Shown here one piece after another: positions 16,310-25,557 of a stretch of 64,000 nucleotides of DNA; position 1 is the stretch's first letter; each line of letters opens with the position of its first letter. The stretch lies in contig NZ_CP113949.1 in NCBI RefSeq assembly GCF_026810445.1, positions 2,914,001-2,978,000 on the forward strand. Direction: 5' to 3'. Made by a program: the position numbers and the translations under genes. The notes below the pieces were generated by a model. The model made no database searches and was not told the DNA's origin. It saw only the letters and a list, made by a program, of their open reading frames with translations. This DNA is from Pseudomonas sp. BSw22131 (lineage in GTDB: Bacteria; Pseudomonadota; Gammaproteobacteria; Pseudomonadales; Pseudomonadaceae).

Positions 16310-17631
16310 TCATTGAGGACCACCAGAAAGCAGAGTTCGTGGTGTACGGCTGTTGTCAGGCACAACGGTGTAATTAGCGCCGCGTGAGTTAGCTCCATTC
16401 CCAAACCCTGGGGCTTGAACCCCAGAGGAAGCAAAAGGACCGCCGCCAGTGGCGGCGGCTCGCTCTGAACCGAGCCGCTCTCCGCCACCACTGGCTGCGC
16501 CGGAACAGATAACGGTGCGGTGGCCACCGGGAAAGGTCAAATCAGCTACACACGGTCCGCGCTGAATAACGCCGTAACCAGTCTGCTGTAAATCATCGGA
16601 TGTTTGCATGAATGAACGGTCATTCTGACTGAGCTGGAACAGCGTGACGGTGCCGCGAGCGACGTTGGTGACACTGCCTTTAATAACGATATCGAAACCC
16701 GAAAAAGGATCACTGCTCAAAGGAACAGGCGGCAAATTTTGCTCAGCAGATACGTGAACAGGATCAAGGTTAATAGCCTGCTGAGGACTTTTAACAGGAA
16801 CATTTTGAGGAGGTTGTACACCGGTTTTAGCTGCAACAGTACCCAGCGGATTGTGGAAAGGATTTCCGTCGTTAACGTAAAAAACACCCCCGATAACAAG
16901 TGCGGCCACACCGCGAGGACCAATACGCGCGGAGACGCGAGGGCGTTTTTGCCCGCCATGGTGTCTCGGTGTAGACCGGTTGCTGTGGAGTCGTAGAGCG
17001 AGAAAACACGAACATCGATTTTACGAAGTTGAACAATGTTAGAACCATCAGTAGGCGCCTTATTTTCCTGAGCACTGTGCATTGCCTCTTTGTAGTCTTT
17101 CTGGACGAGCTTTTTGGTCCACTTGCCCAATAGCATCAAGTTCGAATGCTGATAGGCGGCCTCAGAAGTGTTACGGATGTCGGTGTGCAAATATTTGATA
17201 TTGGGCATCGTGAGGATCACGTCCCAGTTGAAATGGCGGTGCATGGTCCAAGCAGAAAGCCAATCAGTGGGCTTGTCATCAAGTTTGGCTTTGTCAGGGC
17301 CACCGGGATAGTTGAAACGTTCAACTTCCTTGCTGGTCCACTTGCTGGGGAAAATAACCTGAGCCTCGTCGAAGATCAGAAAGGCGTTTCGCGGAGCCCA
17401 TTGAAACCAAGTTCTAATCCGTTCCATGCCTTCTGTTGATTCGTGGCTGATAAAGAGAACGTCAAAAGTATCAGGGAGATCATCAAACAGAGCTTCGAAA
17501 CGGTCACGGGACATACCTCGAACGTTGGTAATGATTAAACGACCTTCTTTAGCAGCTGGGACGGCATCGTCCCATACAGCGCCTGAGGTTTTGTAGGAAC
17601 CGTTAGGCCCATGGTGAATTTTGATTGCCAT
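16310..17631 (-). pseudogene. zot: Zot-like assembly ATPase, copy B, one-base deletion
   Basis: This is identical to the copy A gene except for one missing C near 16914 (CACCGCGAGG against CACCGCCGAGG). The deletion shifts the frame at the transmembrane helix, after an intact P-loop and Walker B. The shifted product would be 304 residues with a foreign tail. Because only one base in 1323 differs, I suspect sequence error. Confidence 0.75.
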
Positions 17632-17634
17632 GGG

Positions 17635-17984
17635 TCAAGCTCCTGGAATAAAGCGCATCGCCCAGCGAGTGGGAATGGCGGAAAAAAGGAGGCTTAAACC
17701 CTGTGGAATTTTGAAGAACGAAAGTGTTGACTGTATATCACCGGGGATGGATGCCCAAGCCGAACTGACAAGTTGGGCTGCTCCACTGTCTGTAATGACC
17801 TCCTGAACGACTTCGTAAGCAACGTCGATCATCATGATTTGAGCTGAATGGCACTCCAGATTGAGGCCTTTGTGAGAACAACCATAAGGGACTTTATAAA
17901 GTCGTAGATACCAGAATCCATAAAATCCCACTGAGCCTGAAAGAAGTGGGTTGTGCTGCCAAGCCAAGAAATAATTGCGTCCAT
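17635..17984 (-). pseudogene. pVI-like minor coat protein, copy B, one-base deletion
   Basis: This matches copy A except for one T missing in a four-T run near 17837, which breaks the frame in the middle. The rest, including the RWAMRFIPGA end, is unchanged. Confidence 0.65.
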
Positions 17985-17985
17985 T

Positions 17986-18084
17986 TTAATCATGACCTCT
18001 AGTGGATAAAGCGCAGATTATAAGAATGCTGGGGACCATGAAAGCGACAAAGATTAAAGGGAAATTTTCAGACAAATAATCCAT
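17986..18084 (-). CDS. 32-aa single-span membrane peptide, copy B (pVII/pIX candidate)
   Basis: This has the same sequence as 10481-10579. The TAA again lies directly before the pVI start. Conservation between identical phage copies adds no independent support for coding. Confidence 0.45.
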   Translation of the reverse strand: MDYLSENFPLIFVAFMVPSILIICALSTRGHD

Positions 18085-18091
18085 TTGAACC

Positions 18092-19525
18092 TCACAGAAA
18101 AATTATCAAAAGTGCCATAACGGCAAATACGGCAAAAATGGCAGAAGCTAGCCAGCCGAGAGAACCGGCATATCTATCTAAGCAGAAATCTATGGAGCGA
18201 TTAAGGACAGTTACCGGAGGCGGACAATATAGGCCCCTGCTCCACCGGACAAGCTTGTATCGCCGATAGGTTGGAAAGCGGATTTGATCTTAGTAAGTGA
18301 ATCTTTTAAGTCAGTTTTTGCCTTGGTTAATTTATCATCCCATTCGGCAACTTGTGGATCGAAACTGCCGTTCTGTGGGTCTTTGAGAGAGCCTGCATCA
18401 CCGCCGTCGCCATCACCTTCGTCACCGGTTGCATTACCTGTACCAGTACCAGTAGAAGAAACGCTTTCAAGTCCTGTTCCGTTTGCACCACAAGTGCCGG
18501 TACAAGTGCTAGTAGTTGAGGTAGAGACTCCTGAACCATTAGTCTTGCTTGTAGTAGTAGTCTTTGAAGTGGTGGAAGTGCACTTTTTAACATCGGTACA
18601 AGTGGTTTTAGTAGCATTATCGGTCTTAACAGATGTTTTAGATCCATCTGTTTCAGTAGTTGTTTTAACGTTGGTATCAATTTTTATAACGTTACTACTT
18701 GGCTTTTGATAGATGCAAGTGGTCTTGCCGTTAACAGTGCCACAGTCCTGTTTGCCGTCTTTCTGGGTTTCTTGCTGGGAAGTGCAACTCTGTTCAGTTG
18801 AACTGCCAGAGTAAACACATGGGTTGTTGTTTGCGGTGGTGTTCTGCTGAATAGGCGGACATACACCATTAGGACACTCTGCGTCAGTGGCCTTGGTGTT
18901 TGGAGTGGTATTTGTAGCATTGCCGGAAAGCTTGCCAATAACATTGCATGTTACTTCGCCAAAGGTGTTAGTTACGCATTCGCTAGTACTAATAGTAGAA
19001 ACCTCACAGTTGAGGCCTTGTTGAGCAAAAGTAGGAGGAGCTGTAGGAACGCCAGCGTCCCAAAAACCCTTGATGGTATAGGAAAGCCCGGTTCCTCCTG
19101 ATGATGCAGAGCCGCCAAGCTGGCTAAGCCATTTGCAAGAAGCATCATCATCAGCATCAGTTGCAAGTAAACATGAATTGGACTTGGCGGAAAAGATCAT
19201 AGGTATGCCGTCTTTAGCGCCAGTTTGATCCTTGCACTTATCACCAACCTTTTGAGGCTCAATAATTTCGCAAGCACCAGTTGAAAGATTAATGTTAGCG
19301 GTTTCACAAGTGCCCTGAGCGGCTATGGACCAGCCGTTACCACAGTTATATGTACGAGAAAAGCACGTGTGACGTTAATTGACTCTGACTGACCTGCTAT
19401 AGCGCCATCAGTTGTGCAGGCTTCAAGGGCGGATGAATATCTAGAACCCGTGTAAGCCCAACAAAGTACCACTCGGCAAACGCTGAGGGGGATAAGAAAA
19501 GAAGAAAAAGTAAAAAGTGACGCAT
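18092..19525 (-). pseudogene. adsorption protein pIII-like, copy B, frameshifted
   Basis: Three bases are missing: one A near 19361 (signal-proximal domain), one G near 19456, and one C near 18233 (before the C-terminal anchor). The central part, 329 codons from 19200, is continuous and shows the Thr/Asn-rich linker with repeated CTDVK, STTSKT and acidic DEGDGDGGD stretches. Restored length is 1437 bp (478 residues), the same as the repaired copy A, so the two copies together define the full adsorption protein. Confidence 0.75.
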
Positions 19526-19550
19526 AAAAAAACCCCCGTTTCCGGGGGCT
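19526..19550 (-). terminator. rho-independent terminator after major coat gene, copy B
   Basis: This is the same CCCCCG/CGGGGG stem and T-run as at 12013, placed between coat and adsorption genes. Confidence 0.85.
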
Positions 19551-19638
19551 GAAGTTAGAGATATTCAGCGCACCGGATACCTGAAACCAGTGCGCTGGCC
19601 ATGATGACGGCAGCCAGCGCGGACCAGATCACGAATGA

Positions 19639-19854
19639 TCAGACTTTCTTGATCATGGACAAAACGATGCCGACGACGCAGAGAGCGGCCACACAGGCAA
19701 CAACAGCACCACCAACGCTGATTCCACTCGATTGTGCGGCAGTGATTGCGGCAGTAGCAGCGGTATCGATATCGGCGGCGAGCGAAACGACGGATGCCAG
19801 GGCAACAGCTACAGCACCGGTGCCAACAACGGTATTACGGATTGCAGTTTTCAT
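19639..19854 (-). CDS. major coat protein pVIII, copy B, 71 aa
   Basis: This is the intact major capsid protein. It starts MKTAIRNTVVGTGAVAVALA and has a signal peptide that should be cut after VSLA. The mature subunit is about 45 residues: an Ala/Thr-rich amphipathic N-terminus with an Asp pair, a hydrophobic helix (VGGAVVACVAALCVVGIVLS) and a short basic C-terminus (MIKKV) to contact DNA. These are the hallmarks of inovirus major coat proteins. The two Cys in the helix are unusual but lie within the membrane-spanning part. The strong terminator follows about 90 bp downstream. Confidence 0.85.
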   Translation of the reverse strand: MKTAIRNTVVGTGAVAVALASVVSLAADIDTAATAAITAAQSSGISVGGAVVACVAALCVVGIVLSMIKKV

Positions 19855-19857
19855 GGT

Positions 19858-20112
19858 CTAGCCTCTTTTTGCTTTGCGGATTTGAGAAATAATTATTCCG
19901 ACGCCGAAACCGATTGCAAACAGCGCCAAAGTTGCGTTGAAAAACAGAGTGAAAGTTCCAGCATCAAAACCACCACCGATAACAAGTTCAAGTTGAGCTT
20001 GTTCATCAGGGCTTAAAACATAAGTTTCTGTCCAAGTTTGCTGAGTGCAGGAAATAGACCCATCAGATGATGTGGTGAATTGACTGCAAGCAAGTACCGA
20101 TTGGCTAGACAC
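19858..20112 (-). CDS. 84-aa inovirus membrane protein, copy B
   Basis: This intact copy has an N-terminal outside domain with Cys at about residues 9 and 22, and a DEQAQLELVIGGGFDAG segment. It then has a transmembrane helix (FFNATLALFAIGFGVGIII) and a basic end SQIRKAKRG. It has no cleavable signal peptide, so it is probably inserted N-out or N-in with one span. It is located three bases before the major coat start. Its role is unknown; it may be an assembly or minor coat component. Confidence 0.65.
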   Translation of the reverse strand: MSSQSVLACSQFTTSSDGSISCTQQTWTETYVLSPDEQAQLELVIGGGFDAGTFTLFFNATLALFAIGFGVGIIISQIRKAKRG

Positions 20113-20115
20113 TTA

Positions 20116-20312
20116 TTACGCTCCCAAAGCAGTAAACTGCTGTGGCAAGAGTTCTATAACAACAGCTGACCCATCAAGACAATCAGGGCACAATGCAAAA
20201 TGTGTGGAACAGACAATTCATGAATAAGCTGATCACATTGAGCGGACGTGTTGAATAATTGCCCTATGCGACAACCACAAAAGTCACAGTGAACGCGATC
20301 AGCGAATAACAT
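20116..20312 (-). pseudogene. small zinc-ribbon-like phage protein, copy B, one-base deletion
   Basis: One G is missing near 20204 (TGTGTGG against TGTGGTGG in A). This shifts the frame just before the second Cys pair. Otherwise it is identical to the gene at 12601. Confidence 0.6.
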
Positions 20313-20314
20313 GA

Positions 20315-20657
20315 TTAGCCGACCTTCGACGATGAAGCGGCAGGGTAGACTGCAAAGGACGTTGCTCAGAAAGGCGAACAGGCGGACCTTGAAGGTTATA
20401 ACGAATGCGCGGATTGTCCTTATAGTAGGTGTCAATCTCATCATTGAAAGGAACATAAACTTCCGTGCCTTTCAAAGAGCGGTAAACATTCTGGAGGCCT
20501 TTTTTGTAATCTTCGCCACGTACTTGAAACTCCATAACGGTAGTAACATCAAAGCCGTTGCGGTTTTTATTGGTCACGCCGAGACCGATATAGAATATGC
20601 CTTGTCGCCATCGCCGCGATCAAGAACGTCCTGAATAAATCCGTACGCAATTTTCAT
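20315..20657 (-). pseudogene. ssDNA-binding protein (gpV-like), copy B, two deletions
   Basis: One A is missing near 20589 (within the first 25 codons) and one G near 20345 (in the Pro/Ser tail). The core sequence is unchanged from 12801-13145. Confidence 0.65.
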
Positions 20658-20668
20658 ATAATAACTCC

Positions 20669-20923
20669 TTACAATCGAGGAAGTCGGGAATCTATGCCCG
20701 GTTTACGATAAGCCCAGCTGGGCACAGTGGTTGTGAAATCACGCCTGAAAGTAACGAAAGCTCGTTTGGCCGCAGCCTGTTTAACAACAGAAGCGGATAT
20801 AGCTGTAACAAATTGGCGCATGAGCTCATTACAGAGAGCAGAAGCGACAGCGGGATCAGATATAAGACCAGCAATATGGCATTCAACAGCGAAACGGAGT
20901 TTCTGATAATCGCTCTTATCCAT
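20669..20923 (-). CDS. phage hypothetical protein, copy B, 84 aa
   Basis: This is identical to 13157-13411, with the same TAATG coupling to the upstream gene. The family is unknown. Confidence 0.6.
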   Translation of the reverse strand: MDKSDYQKLRFAVECHIAGLISDPAVASALCNELMRQFVTAISASVVKQAAAKRAFVTFRRDFTTTVPSWAYRKPGIDSRLPRL

Positions 20924-21153
20924 TAGAAACCCATCCATTCTGCAACGGAAATAGTGCCGCGCTCAGAGGAAACAAGGAAATGCTGCTTATCAGGCTTAAT
21001 GCCCTGCTCTTTCCGATCATGAAGAACGGCCAACGCTTGTTGAACCTCAGTTTGAAAAGGAGAAGTGGAAATAGCGCGCATACGTGCTTGAAGATCAAGC
21101 TGACGGCGCTGGGCGGCAGAAAGGGTTTTACCCTGGAAGCTGACGCGCTTCAT
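20923..21153 (-). CDS. phage hypothetical protein, copy B, 76 aa
   Basis: This is identical to 13411-13641 and coupled to rep by an ATGA overlap. The family is unknown. Confidence 0.6.
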   Translation of the reverse strand: MKRVSFQGKTLSAAQRRQLDLQARMRAISTSPFQTEVQQALAVLHDRKEQGIKPDKQHFLVSSERGTISVAEWMGF

Positions 21154-22270
21154 GCTGCCACCAAGTGCAAGTGCCGAGGGATAACAGCATGCCGGTAGAA
21201 CGCAGGAATGCTGGTGTCAAACTTGCGCTCAACTTCGCGAACATTACGAATGAACACAATACCGTGACGTGTGCAGTCAAACGGCAGCTTGATATCAATA
21301 CCAATGAGACGCAGGCGGCACGATGCGTCTTGACGGCAGAGTGTCAAAGTTGAAGGTCTGGCCAGACTGCCAAAGGTGGGCATACCTGCTGTGGTCATGG
21401 CAGCTTTACGAGTATCAACTACGTTTTTTGAAAGTAATTCATCTGCAACAGTGAGCAGATCAAAGTTATTTATTTCGCACTTTTCGCCAATCATAAGAAA
21501 ACCCCTGTGGATTTCCAGCAATTTATCTTCGTCAAATAGCCCCCAAAACTGGAGACTTTCTCGCTTTAAGAACTCAGAGCGGCACTTAATTTCAGAGCGG
21601 ACCATACCAACACTTCTGCACCAATCGCGAAGCTCACGTACATACAGAAATTCTTCGGAGTCTTCGCCGAAAGTACGTTTAACACGGGGAGCAAGTGAGC
21701 CTCAAGCTCAGCAGCCTTGGCGTAATTACCCGGATAAACGAGACGACCAGCCTTCTCGCCGCCTTTCGGAGTCCAAACAGTGGTGTTCCCATCAGGGTAG
21801 AGATAACCAATGGAATTACGAAAGCGCTGAGAAGAAATGCCCCGCAAGTAAGCACGTTCATTGCCCTGCCCCACATAAAAGTTTGAAGTGAGGTCAAGGC
21901 GCTGAAAAACCGCTCCATCAACAACACAAGCGCCGTCCTGCAAACGTTTAACAGTTTTGCATTTGGTCATAGGAGGAAGACCGTACTCAGCAAGCAGCGA
22001 ATTGATGACACGCATGCAGCCATCCAAATTGGGAATACCGAAAACGTTATCCAGCCTGTTAAGTCGGGAGGGGTTACCGTCAACGGTAATGCGACGGCCA
22101 CAGACATGAATACGAAAGGTGGTCGAATAGCTACCCTCAGCGAAAAACGCTGGGACGCTTGTCGAAAGCAACTCTTCAGTGTCGACGTCAAATCGACGGG
22201 TGATGACATCGCCGACCTTTGGAAGGTCGTAGTCATAGTCCTGAAATGCCTTTATCCAATCGTAAAACAT
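21150..22270 (-). pseudogene. replication initiation protein (gene II/X type), copy B, frameshifted
   Basis: The N-terminal 200 or so codons are continuous here, including the stretch that is broken in copy A. Four single bases are missing in the C-terminal part: a G in a run near 21690, a C near 21386, a G near 21343 and a G near 21318. Repair gives 1125 bp and 374 residues, equal to the repaired copy A. Confidence 0.75.
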
Positions 22271-22398
22271 CTAGAATCCTGTCAAGACCCACATCCGAGA
22301 CGCAAAGGTATAGGATATGAGCGGAACCCGTCAACCCTAATACGGTCCCTACTGGTTCCAAATCCGATCTATGGTTATTCATACAGGAAATAGCATCT
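22271..22398. promoter_or_regulatory. divergent control region between rep and repressor, copy B
   Basis: This is the same 128 bp as 14761-14888. It should carry the back-to-back rep and repressor promoters. Confidence 0.4.
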
Positions 22399-22760
22399 GT
22401 GGACGAAGAGGCACATCAGAGCGGCGAAACGATGAACATCGGTGAAAATCTCAGCAAAGCCAGAGAAGACAAGGGATTGACTCAGGCGCAAGTAGCGGTG
22501 AGCGCAGGGATTCCGATATCGACCTACAAAAAATACGAGAGCGGATCACAGCCACCACCAGGGGACCGGATCGGAGCCCTTGCTAGGGCGCTGGAATTTC
22601 GGCTGATCAGCTGGTAATGGAAGAGTCAGAAAGGCACGTGTCAGAGGATTTAAGGGCGCTTTTCAACAGGTTCGACCTGCTGCCAGATGAGATGAAATCG
22701 ATGGCAAGGATTGTGCTGAGAGGTGTTCTACAAAGCTTCGAGCAGGAGACGTTAAAGTAG
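22399..22760 (+). pseudogene. XRE-type repressor, copy B, one-base deletion
   Basis: One G is missing near 22594 (GCTGGAATTTC against GCTGGGAATTTC). The frame ends after 72 codons, just past the helix-turn-helix. If real, the truncated protein would keep DNA binding but lose the C-terminal helices. Copy A is intact. Confidence 0.7.
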
Positions 22761-22785
22761 AAAAAGTATGCGATTCCATACGAAA

Positions 22786-22809
22786 GTGGGGGTGTTACAG
22801 CACCCCCAC
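22786..22809. repeat. 9-bp GC-rich hairpin, copy B
   Basis: This has the same GTGGGGGTG/CACCCCCAC stem and TTACAG loop as at 15277. Confidence 0.6.
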
Positions 22810-22849
22810 CCCGCTCGGCTCCAAAATCCCAAAAATCAAGGACAGAAAA

Positions 22850-23043
22850 ATGCGCGCAGAACGCGACGAGGATGAACCGCGGGTAAGCAACAGAAGAGCC
22901 CCAGAGCGGCGCCTAGCGCACGAAATAGCAATAGGCATCATATTGGAGGATTGGGGCTGGCAGCGATACAGGCTGTGTTTGCGTTCATTGCCTGGCAGAT
23001 CTACATGCACCAGGTCAAAGTGATATTCGGAGTACCGCAGTAA
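22850..23043 (+). pseudogene. small membrane protein, copy B, one-base deletion
   Basis: One G is missing near 22945 at the start of the hydrophobic helix (ATTGGAGG against ATTGGGAGG). Intact versions are at 15341 and 27425. Confidence 0.55.
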
Positions 23044-23220
23044 AGCGCAGCCTCAGGGAAATTGCCTTCGGGACCAACCACCGAAGCGACTGGCGGGATT
23101 GGTCCGTTGCGGTAAAGCAGGTAATCAGTGAAGAGCGTGGCGGCGGACCTTAGGTTTAGTACCAAAAGTTAACCTGGTAATCGCCTCGAGGTCGCCGATC
23201 GGGAAAGGCAGTGTACCAAA

Positions 23221-23478
23221 TCAATCAAGTAGATCGGCCTGAGATGTTTTGTCCAGGAGCTGAGCCGCGGCTGATCGAGCGGCCTCGATTATAGAACGCG
23301 ACCTGATCAGATCTGATTTGAGCCGGTCATTCTGGATGCGCAAATCATCAATGATGCTGGTCAGGGTTTGATGTCGATCAGCAGCATAGGCGTAAGCCTT
23401 GGAACCGGTCGTTGTTCCTGTCAGGCGTTTGAGGGTTTCAACGAAATCGGGATCTGCATCGAGTATCTTCACTAACAT
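23221..23478 (-). CDS. conserved 85-aa phage protein beside attP, copy B
   Basis: This is identical in sequence to 15715-15972, with the GGTACC array upstream at 23482, 23526, 23559 and 23603. One array member near 23213 has lost a G. Confidence 0.6.
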   Translation of the reverse strand: MLVKILDADPDFVETLKRLTGTTTGSKAYAYAADRHQTLTSIIDDLRIQNDRLKSDLIRSRSIIEAARSAAAQLLDKTSQADLLD

Positions 23479-23611
23479 TTTGGTACCTATATGTCTGACC
23501 AGGTCGAAGTGCCGGCGGAGGTTATGGTACCAAAACTTATCGATAGATCAAGCCTTATGGTACCAAAATGTCAAGCTGCAGCAGATCCTGGAACACGTTA
23601 TTGGTACCAGC

Positions 23612-23723
23612 TTCGCATAATGGACGCTATGGATAAATCGGGCACCGGGGGCTTCGCAATTGTCCCGATGCCCGATTCTAGCCGTTGGCAGCAAGTACCA
23701 TAACGCCTGTTCTATTATGCGAA
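23612..23723. other. folded attP structure, B/C junction
   Basis: This has the same inverted half-sites and stem as at 16106-16217. Sequence after TTATGCGAACCCTTGGAT switches here from phage-type (AATTGCTTG) to satellite-type (TTACCTCGG), which defines the border of element C. Confidence 0.72.
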
Positions 23724-23971
23724 CCCTTGGATTTACCTCGGGGGTGGTTCTGCTGATCATTTGAGCACGTTGCGTCCGCCGCGGCTGCTGTCTTCGACCA
23801 CTGTCAAACTCTGGCTGGGTAATGACAAAGGAACTGACGAAGCAACCTACACGCTCGACGGCTCAGCAAGCTGAGACGCCTTCGCGCATCGGTTCTATGT
23901 CTACGACAGAATTGATAGAAACCTTGCGTAGTTATCGAGGAGCCAATAACCAACCACGTAGACACCACAAG
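23715..23971. other. non-coding left end of element C
   Basis: No gene could be supported in these 257 bp. The same sequence begins element D. It may hold the leader of the satellite or part of a packaging signal, but I see no strong hairpin. Confidence 0.4.
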
Positions 23972-24307
23972 CTAGGAAAACACAGCTAAAACTGTAAGGG
24001 CTGCGACTGGAACATATTCGTCTTCTGATCCATCGTCGGGACGAAGAAGAAGCTGTGAATCAATACCAAGCCCCGGAGCGCCGAGCTGTAACCCAACAAC
24101 AAGGGCTCCATATGTAACAATGAGCGAAGAATATTCCTGAACATGATCAACCTGCACGTGACGCCCGAGGAGCCCTACGGGATCGATACCACTCAAAGGA
24201 GAAAATGAACATGATATTTTTTCATTTTGGATGGCGGAAATCCAAGGCTGGAACGCGGGCGCAACACCAGCAAGCCGGGCAGATTCTGTAGAATGTTGAT
24301 TAGCCAT
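23972..24307 (-). CDS. satellite hypothetical protein, element C, 111 aa
   Basis: I do not recognise this protein. It starts MANQHSTESARLAGVAPAFQ; a purine stretch GAGGATC lies 5-11 bases upstream of the ATG. The N-terminal half is polar. The C-terminal half is hydrophobic and Gly/Leu-rich (LIVTYGALVVGLQLGAPGLG) with an acidic PDDGSEDEY turn, followed by a final hydrophobic stretch. It could be membrane-associated or virion-associated. An identical copy is in element D. It is the distal gene of a two-gene minus-strand unit with the ribbon-helix-helix gene. Confidence 0.55.
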   Translation of the reverse strand: MANQHSTESARLAGVAPAFQPWISAIQNEKISCSFSPLSGIDPVGLLGRHVQVDHVQEYSSLIVTYGALVVGLQLGAPGLGIDSQLLLRPDDGSEDEYVPVAALTVLAVFS

Positions 24308-24393
24308 TTTGATCCTCCATAGATCACTTTGGTCAGCAGACTGGGGAGCTTACGACTCCCTGTTCTGCATTGATCGGCAGGATTGCCGAAATA

Positions 24394-24645
24394 TTAAAGA
24401 AGTCTTCCAGCGGTTATTGCGGCGCGCATATACAACTTAAGTTCACGAGCAATGTTTGATTCACTTTGGCGACATAACTTTTCAAATTCAGCCTTAAGAC
24501 CAGAGTTCACCCTAAAGTTAAGAGTTGAATCAAGCTCTTCTCCGACAGCATCTAATCGTTTAAACGCCGTCAAACCTGCGCGCTGGTCACGAACACGGTT
24601 AGACTGATTCCGAAATTGAACCAACTTATCTTCTTCTTCGTTCAT
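24394..24645 (-). CDS. ribbon-helix-helix regulator, element C, 83 aa
   Basis: This is a predicted Arc/CopG-type DNA-binding protein. The C-terminal part shows the beta strand LNFRVNS (about residues 41-47) followed by helix A (GLKAEFEKLCRQS) and helix B (SNIARELKLYMRAAITAG), which is the ribbon-helix-helix pattern. The N-terminal 35 residues are charged. AAGGT lies eight bases before the ATG. The region directly upstream has repeated TAGTTAC sites, so autoregulation is likely. In a satellite it may control its own copy number or interfere with the helper phage. An identical gene is in element D. Confidence 0.75.
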   Translation of the reverse strand: MNEEEDKLVQFRNQSNRVRDQRAGLTAFKRLDAVGEELDSTLNFRVNSGLKAEFEKLCRQSESNIARELKLYMRAAITAGRLL

Positions 24646-24647
24646 TA

Positions 24648-24728
24648 TAGTTACCTTGTAGTTACATGGACTGTATCTAGAATGTACAAGCGTGTTCTGT
24701 ATCTGTCAAGTAGTTACAAGATAACTAC
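24648..24728. promoter_or_regulatory. TAGTTAC operator cluster upstream of the RHH gene, element C
   Basis: TAGTTAC occurs at 24648 and 24659, exactly 11 bp apart. A perfect inverted pair GTAGTTA (24710-24716) and TAACTAC (24722-24728) has a five-base gap. Ribbon-helix-helix proteins bind such phased short repeats, and these sit between the gene start and its likely promoter. Confidence 0.55.
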
Positions 24729-24818
24729 ATTTGAATTTGACGAAGTGGAAAGCATCACGCTGATTTAATTGAAGATTTATTTTGTTAAGCCACGGCAATC
24801 GTGGGATACCACGGTAAA

Positions 24819-24842
24819 GTGGGGGTGTAACAGCACCCCCAC
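24819..24842. repeat. 9-bp GC-rich hairpin, element C
   Basis: The GTGGGGGTG/CACCCCCAC stem has loop TAACAG, one base different from the phage loop TTACAG. A second short inverted repeat, CCACG with CGTGG, lies just before it at 24790-24805. This is the only internal sequence clearly shared with the phage. Confidence 0.6.
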
Positions 24843-24903
24843 TCGCTTCGCTCGAAAACCCAATCAGCGAAAGCAAAAAATCAGATCGAAAAAGGAGCAG
24901 CAG

Positions 24904-25245
24904 ATGTCAGCAGAGACGTACACGTGTGGTCACTGTCATTTTGAATTTAACAAAGGTGTAACGGCCTGCCAGGGCTGTCTAGGGACAGTCATTTGGGGAG
25001 CTACGCAACAAGAAATGCACCAAGCCGGACAGTTCATGGCTATCGTCGGTGCGGTTTTGGGCGCTCTGCTGATGTTTGGACTACCGGAATTACTCAATAA
25101 ATACCTGGGCACATCCATAACGCTAGGCTACGGCTTAGGGTTTGGGACGATCATTCCGATAGGGATCATGGGGCTTATCGGTTATTTCTGGGGATCGAAC
25201 AACGCAGCTAAAGAACACCGCGGGAAGTGCCGTACCTTCCGCTAG
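24904..25245 (+). CDS. zinc-ribbon membrane protein, element C, 113 aa
   Basis: AAGGAG precedes the ATG at 24904, so I reject the longer frame that starts at 24769 across the hairpin. The N-terminus has a zinc ribbon (CGHCHFEF, then CQGC; about residues 8-27). Two hydrophobic spans follow (about 46-64 and 73-100), and then a basic tail. It occupies the position where the phage has its 64-aa membrane protein, just after the hairpin. It is not in element D. Zinc ribbon plus membrane spans does not identify a function; superinfection exclusion or helper interference are possibilities. Confidence 0.6.
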   Translation: MSAETYTCGHCHFEFNKGVTACQGCLGTVIWGATQQEMHQAGQFMAIVGAVLGALLMFGLPELLNKYLGTSITLGYGLGFGTIIPIGIMGLIGYFWGSNNAAKEHRGKCRTFR

Positions 25246-25414
25246 GACAGCTGGCCAACCGGTGCTGATACATCGGACCTGCCGGGACCTATCAGACGAT
25301 AGCGCTACACGTCACGGAACCGCGCAGGCTACGCGCAATATCCGGAATAACGCCTTGGGCAAATCAGGGCGCGAAGTGACACCACGGTGACTACAAGCTT
25401 TTTTGAACGCGAAG

Positions 25415-25450
25415 AAAACCCCAGGGCTCTAGAGAACGCTGGGGTTTTTC
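25415..25450 (+). terminator. rho-independent terminator, element C
   Basis: CCCCAG (25419-25424) pairs with CTGGGG (25439-25444) and is followed by TTTTT. It lies about 170 bp after the zinc-ribbon gene; the intervening bases hold no gene I can support. Confidence 0.7.
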
Positions 25451-25557
25451 TTTGGGCGATAGACCGGCCCGCGTTGCGGGGTATCGGCGCCGGTATTGCA
25501 ACGCACTAGCGAGGATCTGCGAAGCGCCTAATGCCCTTCGGGCAGGTCGAGGTATAC

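Larger units (their letters stand above)
16209..23714 (-). mobile_element. inovirus prophage, copy B (tandem)
   Basis: This second head-to-tail copy of the phage is 7506 bp as given. Relative to copy A I found one substitution (C/T near 11098 in A). About 29 small deletions are split between the two copies, 13 in A and 16 in B. Adding the missing bases back makes both exactly 7522 bp. Tandem prophages allow production of phage genomes without excision in CTX phage (replication across the repeat), which could apply here. Genes intact here but broken in A are the major coat and the 84-aa membrane protein. Confidence 0.88.
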
